Assembly (NCBI GenBank): GCA_016748015.1
Contig: JAAOMT010000128.1
Span: 1,883,770 to 1,947,769, forward strand
Origin: Geosiphon pyriformis
Taxonomy: Eukaryota > Glomeromycota > Glomeromycetes > Archaeosporales > Geosiphonaceae
Direction of reading: 5' to 3'
Length of the DNA stretch: 64,000 nucleotides
The notes under the pieces: generated by a model
The model's input: the letters and a program-made list of their open reading frames with translations, nothing else
Told to the model about the DNA's origin: nothing
Databases searched by the model: none
Shown here: piece by piece, positions 24,850-35,175 of the stretch
Layout: every line of letters starts with the position of its first letter
Position numbering within the stretch: position 1 is the first letter of the stretch
Made by a program: the position numbers and the translations under genes

Positions 24850-26376
24850 TAAGATAATATCTCCTTGAAACGTAGTGTCAATAGGTACTGATGTAGTTGT
24901 TGATAAGTGAGTATGTCCATGGGTCTGGGATTAGGTTTGTGGCACCCTTGACAAACTGTCAACATTGGTGTTCTTGGATCCTTCCTTGTAATGGACTTTG
25001 AGTGGGAATTGTTGCAGATAAGTACTCCATCTTGCATATTTTCCTTCTAGTTGTGGATTGTTGAGTAACCAAATAAGTCCTTTGTGGTTAGTATATAGGT
25101 CAAATGGTTGACTGAGGTAATGTTTCCAAGTCTGTATGGCCCAATAAATGGCGAGACATTCCAGATCTGTTGTGCTGTAATTTTTTTCTGCTGGGCTAGT
25201 GCTGCGACTAGTATAGACAACTGGGTGTTCTCTATTGTCCAGTCTTATCTGTGATAAGACTGCTCCTAGAGCATTTTTCGAGGCGTCTGTAGTGACAATA
25301 AACCATTTAGTGAAATCTGAGTAAATCAGGATTGGGGATGTGATTAATCACTGCTTGAGATAGTCAAATGCTTTCTGTTGATCTTCCTTCCACAAGTACA
25401 GTACGTATTTGAACAACAATTGATGGAGTGGTTTTGTGATGTTCGAGAAACCTTTGACAAATCGACGATAATATCCTGCTAATCCTAGAAATTCTCGTAA
25501 TTCTCTGAGGTTGATTGGGGCTGGAAAATCCTTGACTTTTTGTACTTTATCTGGATCGGGTTTAACTCCATCCTTACCAATTACATGTTCTAGGAATTTT
25601 AACTCGGTTTGTCCAAAGAAGCACTTCTCAGGATTGAGTTTCAATTCAGCACTATGAAGGCATTCGAAGACTTGTTACAGGTGAAGCAGATGGTCTTCGA
25701 ATGTTTCAGAGAACACATTTGTGTCATCTAAGTAGACTACTACTAATTTCCAAAGAATTCCTTTGTATACTATATCCATTAGGCATTGAAACGTGGCAGG
25801 AGCATTACAAAGTCCAAAAAGCATTATGTTAAACTCGAAGTTTCTATTTCGAGTGGTAAATGCTGTTTTTCTTTTGTCTTTGGGGTCTATTTCAACTTGC
25901 CAGTAACCACTTGCTAAATCTAATGACGAAAACCATTTCTTTTTCCCTAGATTGTCCAGAATTTCCTGGATGAGGGGAGTGAGATAACTATCTCCTCATG
26001 TGACACTATTTAGTTTTCAATAATCTATGCAGAATCGCACTTTTCCATTTTTCTTGGTGACCAAGACTACTGGTGAGAACCAAGAGCTTAACGATTCTTT
26101 GATTAAGCCATTATCAAGCATTTGTTGCACTTCTTGCTTAATTAGGTTATTGCCAGATGGGGGTACACAGTAAGCTCATTGCTTAATTGGTCGAGCGTCT
26201 TCTGTATCAATCTGATGCTTCACAATGTCGGTGCGTCTGAACTTATTTTCACTGACAAAGACATTGGCATACTGATTCAGAAGAACTTTGAGTTGCATTT
26301 GTTGCAAAGTACTTAAATTTTCTAAATTCAATTTATTGATCTCTTCTGGTGTGAACAAGTAACTTTTTTTTGGCAA
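24850..26376 (-). pseudogene. Reverse transcriptase and RNase H of the Ty3-type element
   Basis: RT runs from HQIDTEDARPIKQ (about 26180-26220) through LVTKKNGKVRFCIDY (about 26030-26075), SSLDLASGYWQVEI, FGLCNAPATFQ, the intact catalytic box VVYLDDTNVF (about 25715-25740), and LNPEKCFFG. The connection FLGLAGYYRRFVKGFSNI follows, then RNase H with TTDASKNALGAVLSQ (about 25250-25300) and the end YTNHKGLIWLL. At least four stops interrupt it: after PIKQ, in DY-stop-KLN, in SVT-stop-GD, and in LHL-stop-QVF. By comparison with the family these replace sense codons through C-to-T changes. It would copy element RNA into DNA; this copy is inactive. Confidence 0.9.
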
Positions 26377-26639
26377 ATTCCATACTTGTGAGATAATGTT
26401 ACAGAATAAGAATAATTGTGCAAAATCTGGAATGGACTGGGGTTTTTTAAGATTCTAACTATCTGCAGATATGAAACCAATGAGGGTCCCTTCAGGGATT
26501 TCAATGACATCTTTTGTCGGGTTGTGGATGGGGATTTTGAAGTGTTTATGGGCTTTGGCCAGTAGGTATAGATTAGCAACATCAGCTAGAGAACAGATTT
26601 CGGAACTGGTTTCAAATAATAGGGCTTGATCTTGAATCT

Positions 26640-27165
26640 TTCGATTTACCTTGAAAATGTATTGTCAGTATAGAGGAATGGAGATAACAGTGTCAGTGTG
26701 GATAAATTCCACCTGGTTACTGTCTTCCTTTGTGAAATTAACTGGTATGTTTCCTCTTCCACTTGATCCAAACCCGTTGATTCCTCGGGCAGTGAGCCCT
26801 AATTCTTCTTGGGTTGTTACTGGGGTTAATTGGGGTATTTTGACTAGGGGTAGGAAGATAGCTTGGACAATCTTTTCTTGTAATTCTATTTTGTAGGGTC
26901 TGTCCGAATTGTTTTGTAGTATCATGATGATGTTTCCCATGTAACTGGCATCAATGATTCCTCCTTTTATGTTGATTCTTTTTTTGGCTAGACTAGATTA
27001 AAAGGCAACTTGTACCATTGTACTAACAGAAATTTCTAATGCTATCTTAAGATCTATTTTTACGAGGGAATGTGAGACTATAATGATGGGTGATTGTCCG
27101 GGATATGGTAGATCGAAACCGGCATTGGTGTCATGCACTCTTTTGGGGCAGATTCTTTCCTCATT
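26640..27165 (-). pseudogene. dUTPase domain embedded in the retrotransposon polyprotein
   Basis: All five motifs of trimeric dUTPases are visible in order. Motif 1 is NAGFDL (27109-27126). Motif 2 is SSLAKK after VQVAF (about 26980-27010). Motif 3 is GGIIDASYMGN with the catalytic Asp and Tyr (about 26930-26968). Motif 4 is QEKIVQAIF (26854-26880). Motif 5 is the glycine-rich RGINGFGSSG (26758-26787). The family hydrolyses dUTP to dUMP and pyrophosphate, keeping uracil out of DNA. In the element it lies between protease and RT and would have been released or kept as a polyprotein domain. One stop at 26998-27000 lies in motif 2, where Arg is usual; otherwise the frame is continuous. Confidence 0.9.
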
Positions 27166-27339
27166 GTCACTGTACCATTTTAGCTCTAGTTCTTTGGATA
27201 GGTCAGAATACGCAAAATACTGTTCTGTTTTGGTATCCTCAGTTGGATCTTGAAATGACATGTCCTTGGTAATCAATACCTCTTCTTCGGATTCAGGTAG
27301 TTTGGTGATTGGAAACAGTATTTTTGGAGGTGGATTGAA

Positions 27340-27990
27340 CATAAGATCACATTCATCGCAGTACTGGAAGTGACAGGGAATCAAACAGTAATCGCATAAT
27401 TTGGTATTCAAATTGGCCAACTTTTGCTTCTGTTCCTCGTGAGTTGGGGCCAATTCCTAATATCGGTTCTGAAATGTGTCTGGATCATCTGTGAAAAAAT
27501 CATCCTCAGGGTAATCGGGTCCAGTATATTTGGGCATCCAAGGGTTGTTCTTAATTTTTCGTATTTCTTCGGGCATGGCGCCTTCAGCCTTGGCGCTTGC
27601 CATTCTCTAGATTTTGTGGTCATCATGTGGATAACTGTTTAGTCTGTTGAGTGCTTGTTTCCAAGCATCCTCAATAGGAGTTTTCTTTTGTACTCAATCA
27701 TTGATTAATATGGTGTATTGACAAGTCTCGTCGCATGTTCCTCCTCTGCCAGACACATCATTCCAGAGTCCTTCATCTGGCAGAATTTTGCCACATGCGA
27801 AGCATGGCGTGTGGTTCCATTTGCCTTGTCATTTTGGTCATCCAAATCTTTCTAGTAAACAAGACCTGCAATAGTATTTGGTGGCAGTGGGCCATTCTTC
27901 GTTGTCCCTGATACATGTGCCCATAGTGGATAGTTTTTTTCCACAATCGACACATATTAGTCTTGGGGGTTGATAAAATAAGTTTCTTTG
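27340..27990 (-). pseudogene. Cysteine-rich (zinc-ribbon-like) region between protease and dUTPase
   Basis: A series of Cys pairs is encoded in one frame: CVDCGKKL (about 27935-27960), YYCRSC (about 27860-27875), TPCFACGKILPDEG (about 27780-27815), CDETCQY (about 27720-27740), and further on CDYCLIPCHFQYCDEC (about 27345-27395). Spacing suggests two or three zinc-binding ribbons. No such region is standard between protease and RT in Ty3/gypsy elements. Two or three stops interrupt it (near 27837 and 27610). Function unknown; nucleic-acid binding is a guess from the Cys pairs. Confidence 0.65.
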
Positions 27991-28179
27991 GTCTGAGGTT
28001 ATGTATCTTAGTAATGACGATTGGGGTTCTTCTTTGGTTCTGCCTTTTTCTTTTTCTTCCCAGGTTGGTGGTGGGAGTAGTTCAGTTTGATAATCATCCA
28101 CCCATGAAACCTGATAGGTCTCGATAGTTGGTGGCATTGATGTGTCTTCGAATTCAATAAGGGGTTCCTCAGTACGTTG

Positions 28180-28773
28180 GTTTTTAAAGTGTCTGCACAT
28201 AGCTGGGACTCGGGCATGCTGTTTGTTGAATGTGAGTTGAAGTTTTTGGGTGTTCCAATCGAGAGTAGCATTGGCTTTTGACAACCAGTCATTTCCTACT
28301 AGAGCTTGATATTAAGTAGCTTCTATGACGAATACTTTGGTAGGGATTTGAATTCTATTAATCTCAAAGGGGAAGTTGTCAATTTTTCCTATTGGGGTTT
28401 TTGTGTTCCCATCCACTGTAATGATCCGGGCAGTAGCAGCACAGTCTATTTGGCAATCTAGTTGGTCCATGAGCTGCTTCGTGATTATGCTACCAGCTAA
28501 TCCGCTATCCAGAATTAATTTAATATCTATTTCTCCGACTCTGATATCAGTGTATAGGGCCATTATTGGTTTATCCTGATTGATGGCTGCTCCACTAAAA
28601 AGGCTATGTGTGTTCAAATTATCGATGTCAAAAGGAAATATGGTGGCTAGGGTGGTGTCTTTGGTAATAGTGGCTGGTGGGATATTGCTTTTTGTTTGCT
28701 TGGAAGGTTGGGAGATTCGTTCTATATTCCCTCCTTTCACAGGTGTAGATTTATCAAAACCCTGGTCTTCCAT
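28180..28773 (-). pseudogene. Aspartic protease (retropepsin) of the Ty3-type element
   Basis: The segment has a retropepsin-like core: KLILDSGLAGSIITKQLMD with the catalytic Asp-Ser-Gly at about 28504-28509, then ARIITVDGNTKTPIG, and after one TAA the sequence ALVGNDWLSKANATLDW near 28250-28300. The enzyme would cut the gag-pol polyprotein. The TAA at 28312 stands where ATQYQALVG is expected, so it is CAA changed to TAA. Confidence 0.85.
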
Positions 28774-29039
28774 AAGACCGAGATAGGAAGCTTGATTTGG
28801 GTATCCAGTTGGTGTTGGTCAAGATTGGGCAGGACCGCAAGGGATTGGTCAAGACGGTTCACTGTTGGTTTGCACCTAATTGTTGTTGGGATTCCTCCAT
28901 CCCTGATTATAGTCTATAGCTCGAGGTCTAGACAGGCTGTAAGAGGAAGTTTGATAGTGAGGGATTGCTTGTGTCATTGGTAGTGGTTGATAATAATTCT
29001 GGGGTGGTGATTGAGTGTATGGGATTTGTTGTGCATATA

Positions 29040-30660
29040 GGGGCGGTTGATTTTAAGGTATAGAATATTGAGGTACCATGTTTTGCTGATATCTGGGTTG
29101 TTGGTATGGGTTTCCTTGATTTTGGTCTATGATCTTCCTTCTGCAGTCACGGGCGATATGTCTAGGTTTCTGGCAGTAGTAGTAGTTGTGGGGATCGGAT
29201 CTCCAAGGTTGTTGCTGTTGTTGTGAGTATCTGCTATTATTGTTATTTTCTCTCCATTGGGGTGGTTGGTAAGTTCCTGTAGTTCTGGCTAAGAATCCCT
29301 CAATTTTCTGAGTTAGTTTCTCACTCAATTGGGTTATCTTTGCGTCAATATCAGAAGTTCTGTTAATGGCTAAATTAATGACTTGGGTATGATTCGCTTC
29401 TTGTTCTGCAGACTCAAAATTGTGAGCGAGAGTGATGGCATCTTGTAAACTGGTCAGATGGCGGAGTCTTACGGATCTTAGAATACTATTCCACAATCCT
29501 TTAATGAATTGATTAAGAACTTGCACCATGGTGTAGTAGTCCCTTTTGATAGCTAATATTTGATGCAGGATTTAATTAAATCATTCGAGATAAGTAGTTA
29601 CTGCTTCGTGATCTTTTTGTTTAATTATGCTGAATTGATTCTGCAATCGGATTAACGTATTGGGGTCACAGAAGTATTGCAGAAATGCGAGTTTAAACTC
29701 GGTAAAAGAGGTAGGCTTCTCTGCCAGGCTCTAGTATTATGAATTGGCGGTTCCAGTTAGAAAGAACAGCAGTGTCTGAACTGTGTGGTCGTTATTCCAA
29801 CCATTAGTAGTAATTGCTTTTTCGGTGTCCGCGATCCAAGAATATGCATTATCTTCTTTACCAGAGAATTTTTCCAATTTAGTGATATTTCAGTAAGCCA
29901 TGATCCGGTTAATGGGTGGAGTGTTACTGATTATGTTTAAAGGAATTGGTGTCCATGTATTCGAGTGTTCTCTGGGTGCTAATGCTGGTTGCTTTCCTTT
30001 GTTGCTTGAACCAATAGGTTGTAAGATAGCTGTTTCTTCCGTCAGGGGAGATGCTGATTCTGCTAGGTTTTGTGCTGGTGACTGTTTCCAAGTTGACGGG
30101 TTTCCTTCTGTTTGACCGGCTGCTGAGTTAAGATTTCCAAACAGCAATCCATATTCTCCTAGTGATTTGGTCCAACTGTGTTAATTTCAAGGGTGTAGAT
30201 TTCCAGGAGTTTATGGTGTTTCCGACTGGGTTTCCGGGGGTGGGTTAAATACAATTCTACTTTGGGGTGTCTGATGGTATGATGAAGTTGTTGGGGAGAG
30301 GACCCTTGATTTCTTGTTGACCATAGACTTGGCTTGGACAGTTACAGGGTTGTTGGATTCGTTTTCATATTCCTCAAAGTTGGATTCCACTGGTTGTTGT
30401 ACTTGAGGGAATTGTTGTGCCATGTAATATTTAATGTCTGTATCGATTATGTGCAGAGTTTCAGCAATTGCTCGGGTAGTCGTGGCTGTTGAGTACCCTA
30501 GTAAGCTTTGATGGATTTGTTCTCCAAGTCTTCCTGTATCAGTTGCGTGGCCTAACAAGCAGTCAATTTTTGCATTGATATAGTTACAAAAATCACTTTC
30601 TGTATAAGCGATTCCTGCTGGTATTTCTAGGTCTTTTCAAAAGTATTAAAATAGTGCTTT
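29040..30660 (-). pseudogene. Gag of the Ty3-type element
   Basis: The N-terminal part (30657-30211) contains HATDTGRLGEQIHQSLLGYS and a Pro/Gln/Asn-rich tail. A Pro/Ser-rich linker follows (30147-29890). The capsid-like retrotransposon gag domain runs at about 29885-29400 (KLEKFSGKEDNAYSWI, TLLFFLTGTA, VLNQFIKGLWNSIL). Near 29120-29160 a zinc knuckle reads YYYCQKPRHIARDC, in which the first Cys of C-x2-C-x4-H-x4-C is replaced by Tyr, a G-to-A change. Three or four stops break it. Gag forms the particle that packages element RNA. Confidence 0.8.
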
Positions 30661-30746
30661 TCCGTACAAGGAGTGGTTTTTTCTTATTGTTCCAATAGTC
30701 ACCACTTTTATGTATTTTTGGGGGTGCTCTGTCTCTGTGGATTTAT

Positions 30747-30765
30747 AACCTTACAGGAAGCACCA
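30747..30765 (-). other. Primer-binding site of the Ty3-type element
   Basis: On the minus strand TGGTGCTTCCTGTAAGGTT starts two bases after the 5' LTR end. The initial TGG matches a tRNA CCA end. The implied primer ends ...CCTTACAGGAAGCACCA, which can be divided into a T-stem, a 7-nt acceptor strand, a discriminator A and CCA. The tRNA species is not identified. Confidence 0.7.
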
Positions 30766-30767
30766 AA

Positions 30768-31860
30768 TGTTATAGGTAAACTTGGTGGGTATGAGAAATG
30801 GTAACATTTGGTGCTCTCAATTATTGATGATGCGTCTTCTGCGTAATTCTGTTGGCTTAGTCTTGATTATCAGTCTCTGAAGGTCTATTCCTGGATGTGA
30901 ATTTTACCCATTGAGTTTTTTGGTTATAAAGCACAGAGTTTGTCTTTCGTTGATTGCAACGTTTTTTGTAAATGTGAGCTTTTTTCTCCAAGCTAACAAG
31001 CGCAGTCATTAGGGTCTGGCATTGTCTTTTCACCCTTCTGATAAGCTAACAAGATAATATTAATATCCAAAACTTAGAGGGAGCTTCTCTCTTTTACCAG
31101 GCTATCACGAAGTCTATTCCCAGACAGTTGATTTTACTATGTTGTCATTCCACAAAAAATTAAGACAGAAAAAGAAAGAAAAAAAAAAGAAAAAAAAAGA
31201 AAAGAAAGAAAAGATAAATTAGTATCGTCAATTGCCATGATCAAGAGCGATTGGTCCAAATTGTTAATAGGTTCGAGGCAGTTATGCTAAGAGCATCTGT
31301 TCTAGAACGGAGGTACGAGACAAGGGTTAATTTACATAAATTTTACGAAGTTTGAGAACATGAATTCGCGATTCTGATTTCTTTTAATAATTGATTTATT
31401 TCAGGAGATGAAATAGGGAAGATAATAAAGAATGAAGGGGTATGGATATTTTAATTTTTAGTCTAGAGGTTCGTATCTATTTTTTCTTCTCTGCCTTTTC
31501 TCACTTCTACAACTACTTGCTTTTATATATTCTTTTGGTTTTACAGGATTGCTTTTAATTGTTTCGCTATCGCTAGCTATTGCTTTGTTGTTTCTGTTAT
31601 TGCTTCATTTTTCTATGTTATCACTAGTTATCCTATGTTATAACACCTTATCTGATATTATTACATGTTATTCTGTGTTATCTTGTGTTATAACACGTTA
31701 TCTTATGTTATTGCACGCTATTCTGTGTTATTCTGCATTATAACACGTTATCCAACATTATAATGCATTATCTAACATTATTGTGCATTATTCTGTGTTA
31801 TGTCACATTTTTGGTCATGTTTCTTCATAACTTTGGATCGGTTTTTCTACTTGGGTAACA
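30768..31860 (-). repeat. 5' LTR of the Ty3-type element
   Basis: 1,093 bp, TGTTATAGG...GGGTAACA. It shares the A-rich tract (about 31165-31213) and TTAT-rich array (31612-31800) with the 3' LTR. As the promoter-side LTR it would drive transcription leftward; no specific promoter motif can be named from sequence alone. Confidence 0.93.
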
Positions 31861-34800
31861 ATGTGGATGTTATTAGTTTTGATGAGCTTTTTCAAATGGT
31901 TAAACACTTATCAGATGGGAAGGCTGCTGGTCTTAGTGGTATTCCTAATAAATTGTGGAAGCATTGTGATAAAACCATTCTCAAAAGCTTATTGAATCTT
32001 CTAAATTTGTGTTTGAGGATAGACAAGATTTCGATTTTGTGGAAAAGAGCATAGATTTCCATGATACCTAAATCTTATGATTAAGATGGAGTCTTGACAA
32101 ACACTTGTTCTATTGCTCTACTGGAAACTGCTTGCAAAATTTTTTCTAAGATCTTTTCATATTAGATTTCTCTTGCTTGCAGTAAATTTGAAGTGTTGTG
32201 TAGAGATAACTTCTTAGTTCTTTGTGGTATCTTTACACAGTCTCCCATTTTTGCTGTTGGTTTGGTAGTGGAAGATGCTCTGAAAAAAGGCAAAGAGGTT
32301 TGGTTGGTTTTACAAAATATGTGCAAGGCATATGACTTAGCCAGCTGGCACTACTTGGAGGCTAGTTTGTGGTGTATCAAAATATGTAACAGGTTTATTA
32401 AGTTCTTTGGTGAAATTCATAAGAATAGATGAAACCATGTTATGACAGATTTTGGTCTCTCAAATGATTACCGGGTACTGGATGGTCTCGACCAAGGTGA
32501 AGTGTTCTCTTCTTTCTTTTGGTGGATTTTTTATGACCTCTTACTGTGTAAAGTTAAGAGACAAGAGAGTTTATGTGATTACCAGATTGATACCAAGTTT
32601 GTGGCCAAATTAGGCAGAATAAACAATGTGGGTGGAATAACTTCATTCTTTGTGGTTGGTGCTTTTGTCAATGACACTATCTGAGTAGGGAGTAGTCAGA
32701 CTGTCACACAATTTATATTGGATGTTGCTAGTGAATTCTTTGTGATTAATGATATTTCAATTAATAATGACAAAACGGTGGCCATTTCCATTAACCAGAG
32801 GATTCAAAACACTGTTTTTAGGATCAGTGGGTTGCCTATTTTGATTGCCAAATATGATGTGCCTCATAGATATCTGGGTATATTCTTGTCAATTGATAAT
32901 TTGTCCAAGTCCAGCTTAGCTAAAGCTCAATCTAATGTGAAATTTTTTTCCAATATAGTGTTATGTAAGACTATTTCTAACAAACAATTCTTGTATTTAG
33001 TTTTAGCTGTTCTTCAGCCTATTGTTGACTACTGCACCCAATTTAGTTTTGTGTCCTCTTCCATTTGTTGGCATTAGAATGCTATGATCAGGAAAAATTT
33101 CAAGTTAAAGGCTGGCTTGTCTTGGGATTTTCCGAATGAAGTGCTGTATCATCCCTTACTGTATAATCTAAAAACATTTGAGCAGATTCAAGCTGAGACA
33201 AAGTCTGCTTCTGTTATTAATTTTTCTAATGCTTCTGGAGTTGTTGGCCAACTTTTTGGACACCAGTTCCTGGATTTGCAAGTTTTTGGCTGGGCTCCTT
33301 TAAATCCTTTGCAGTTTCCAGTAAGATTACGGGTTAGTCCATCCAACAATTTCCTGGCTGAAATAGTGTATATTTTTCTGAACAATAATATTTTGTTGGT
33401 GAACAATTTGCCTAATGCTTTTCTTAATCCTGGCAGGTATCCTGTCTTTGGTGTCTTGGGGCCTTCTTTGTATTATGATCAGGTTGTTTCATTGAAGAGA
33501 TTCAGTGTGGCTTTCTGTGACAGACTTTTGAACAAACATGGTAAAATATTGGACTGGTAAACATTCCAGCATTAGAAGAGACTGGATTCCAAAGAACCTG
33601 TGTTTTCTTGGTTCATCTTGGTTTCGAGATTTTTACATGGTGTGATTCCTTTGTTAGCATCTTCTAGTGATGATCCTATGGTGGATGTCAACAATGTTTT
33701 GATCTCTAGTCAATTCTCTAATGTCAAGAATAGTCTGCTGGAGGTCTGGTCAGATTCTATATTTGTTTTTACAGATGGATCTCTGAAAGGGCTTGGTTCT
33801 ACTGACATGGCTGGAGGTGCTATGGCATTTTTTCTTGAAATCAGATTGGGCATAGGGGTTAAGATAGTGGGTCTTTTATCTTCAACAATGGCTGAATTAC
33901 AGGCTGTTGCTCTGGCACTGGAGTGTGTTTCTTTTTCTTGTTCAGTGGAGGTGTGTTTGGACAGTTAGACCACTTTGGATGCATGTGTTTCAGAGTTAAA
34001 GATAAGTGTTCCTGATTTTCGTAATTGCTGCTAGATGGAAAGAAGGCACATTGCAAATTTGGTTAATCAAAAGAACATTTTTGTGGTTTGGTCAAAGGTC
34101 AAAGACCACTTTGGTGTAGTGGATAATGATTGTGCAGATATGTTAGCAGGCATTTCTGCCCATTCCTTTTTGCTGCTGCCAACTAATGTGCGTGAATATT
34201 TTATGATGGCCAATGACATGCCAATATCTGGTAATATTTGACACTCTGTCTGTAATGTTTTTAGTTCTGTGAATTGTGTGCAATTAAAAATTGGCTCCAG
34301 TTCTAAGATTTTGTGTGGTTTTTTAGTGCATAGCATTGATTGGGTTAGGATTGTGGCTGTTTGGCATCCAGATTTGGGCATGCTATCTGGATTGACAAGT
34401 AGAGCTTCAGTTAGTTTGCATTCCTACTTTATAAAAGCTGTGTATGGCAGATTGCCTGTCACAGTCAGAAAGAGACTTTATAGCAAAAATTATCCTGGCA
34501 TTTTGTGCTTACATTGTGATAAAGTTGAATTCTCAGATCATGTGTTTACTTGCAGCAAGGAAACTGTCTCCCATAGTGAGATTTTGTTCAAATGGATGGC
34601 AGCTTGGAGGTCTTTGTCTGGCTCTTATCTTCCAGTGTCTTTAGTAGTTCTAGAATCTCTTCTCTCATGTGTGCATAATGTTGGTTTATATGTCTTTTTT
34701 TGCAAAGGCTTTGTGCTTGTAGGATGGTTTGAGGAAGCTGTGTGGATATTTGAAAATTGCAAAAAAGCTGCCCAAGTTCTTACTAATTTCATGCAGAACA

Positions 34801-35051
34801 TAAAAATATGACATCATTCTGAGTTGTGGGGGTTTAGATCTCAGTTTAGAGCTAATATGGAGAGGAATAATTTGGTCAATAACTCAGGTATATTGCCTGT
34901 AATATTTTGTGGTTCAGCACTGGGTTTATCAGATGGTATGGTCAGGTTGATTGGTACTGATGATTCTTTTGGAGTCAGTTTTGGTTTCTGTAAACCTTAT
35001 CTGTTTTTTTTTGGTTTAGATAATTTGGTTATTGTTCTTATAAGTATGTAG
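31861..35051 (+). pseudogene. LINE ORF2, 3' part: RT, RNase H, zf-RVT (broken)
   Basis: RT pieces: DGKAAGLSGIPNKLWKH (31914-31965), GLDQGEVFSSFFW (near 32483-32525), and the catalytic region GAFVNDTI-stop-VGSS (32660-32695), where the first Asp of the DD pair is Asn and Trp is TGA. Then comes the thumb region to 33560. RNase H shows VFTDGSLKGLG (33767-33797), AELQAVALALE and DS-stop-TTLDAC (33960), where TAG replaces a Gln codon. The zinc-binding end CLHCDKVEFSDHVFTC is complete (34507-34556), and the C-terminus SFGFCKPYLFFFGL ends at 35051. Stops near 32052, 32082, 32430, 33076 and 34034 are mostly W or Q positions. Inactive. Confidence 0.85.
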
Positions 35052-35175
35052 TGTTGCTTTGATTAGTCCGAGTAATTAGTCACATGTAGTAAATACATGA
35101 ATCGTGTCTAGCTGGGATCCATAGTTTTGATTCTGTATACTAGATAGCAATTGGGCTGCACTTATTAAACTGTTA
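31861..35175 (+). mobile_element. Right half of the split LINE (copy F)
   Basis: Starts with the second ATGT duplication and continues the RT frame. It ends with a 3' UTR of about 120 bp (TCACATGTAGTAAATACATG, TAGATAGCAATTGGGCTGCA) and a run of A/(AAT) from about 35175, the usual LINE tail. This 3' UTR is the clearest reference for recognising the decayed tails elsewhere in the window. Confidence 0.9.

Larger units (their letters stand above)
21608..31860 (-). mobile_element. Complete Ty3/gypsy-type retrotransposon with dUTPase, nested in a LINE
   Basis: 10,253 bp, read leftward, with two LTRs, PBS, PPT and a 4-bp target duplication. The order 5' to 3' on the minus strand is gag with one knuckle, aspartic protease, Cys-rich region, dUTPase, RT, RNase H, integrase and an extra ORF. 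Integrase after RT/RNase H is the Ty3/gypsy order, opposite to Ty1/copia. Translation suggests one long gag-pol frame broken mainly by stops that look like C-to-T changes (CAA to TAA, CGA to TGA, TGG to TGA/TAG), rather than by many indels. It is therefore relatively recent but inactive. It inserted after the LINE, so it is younger than copy F. Confidence 0.93.
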
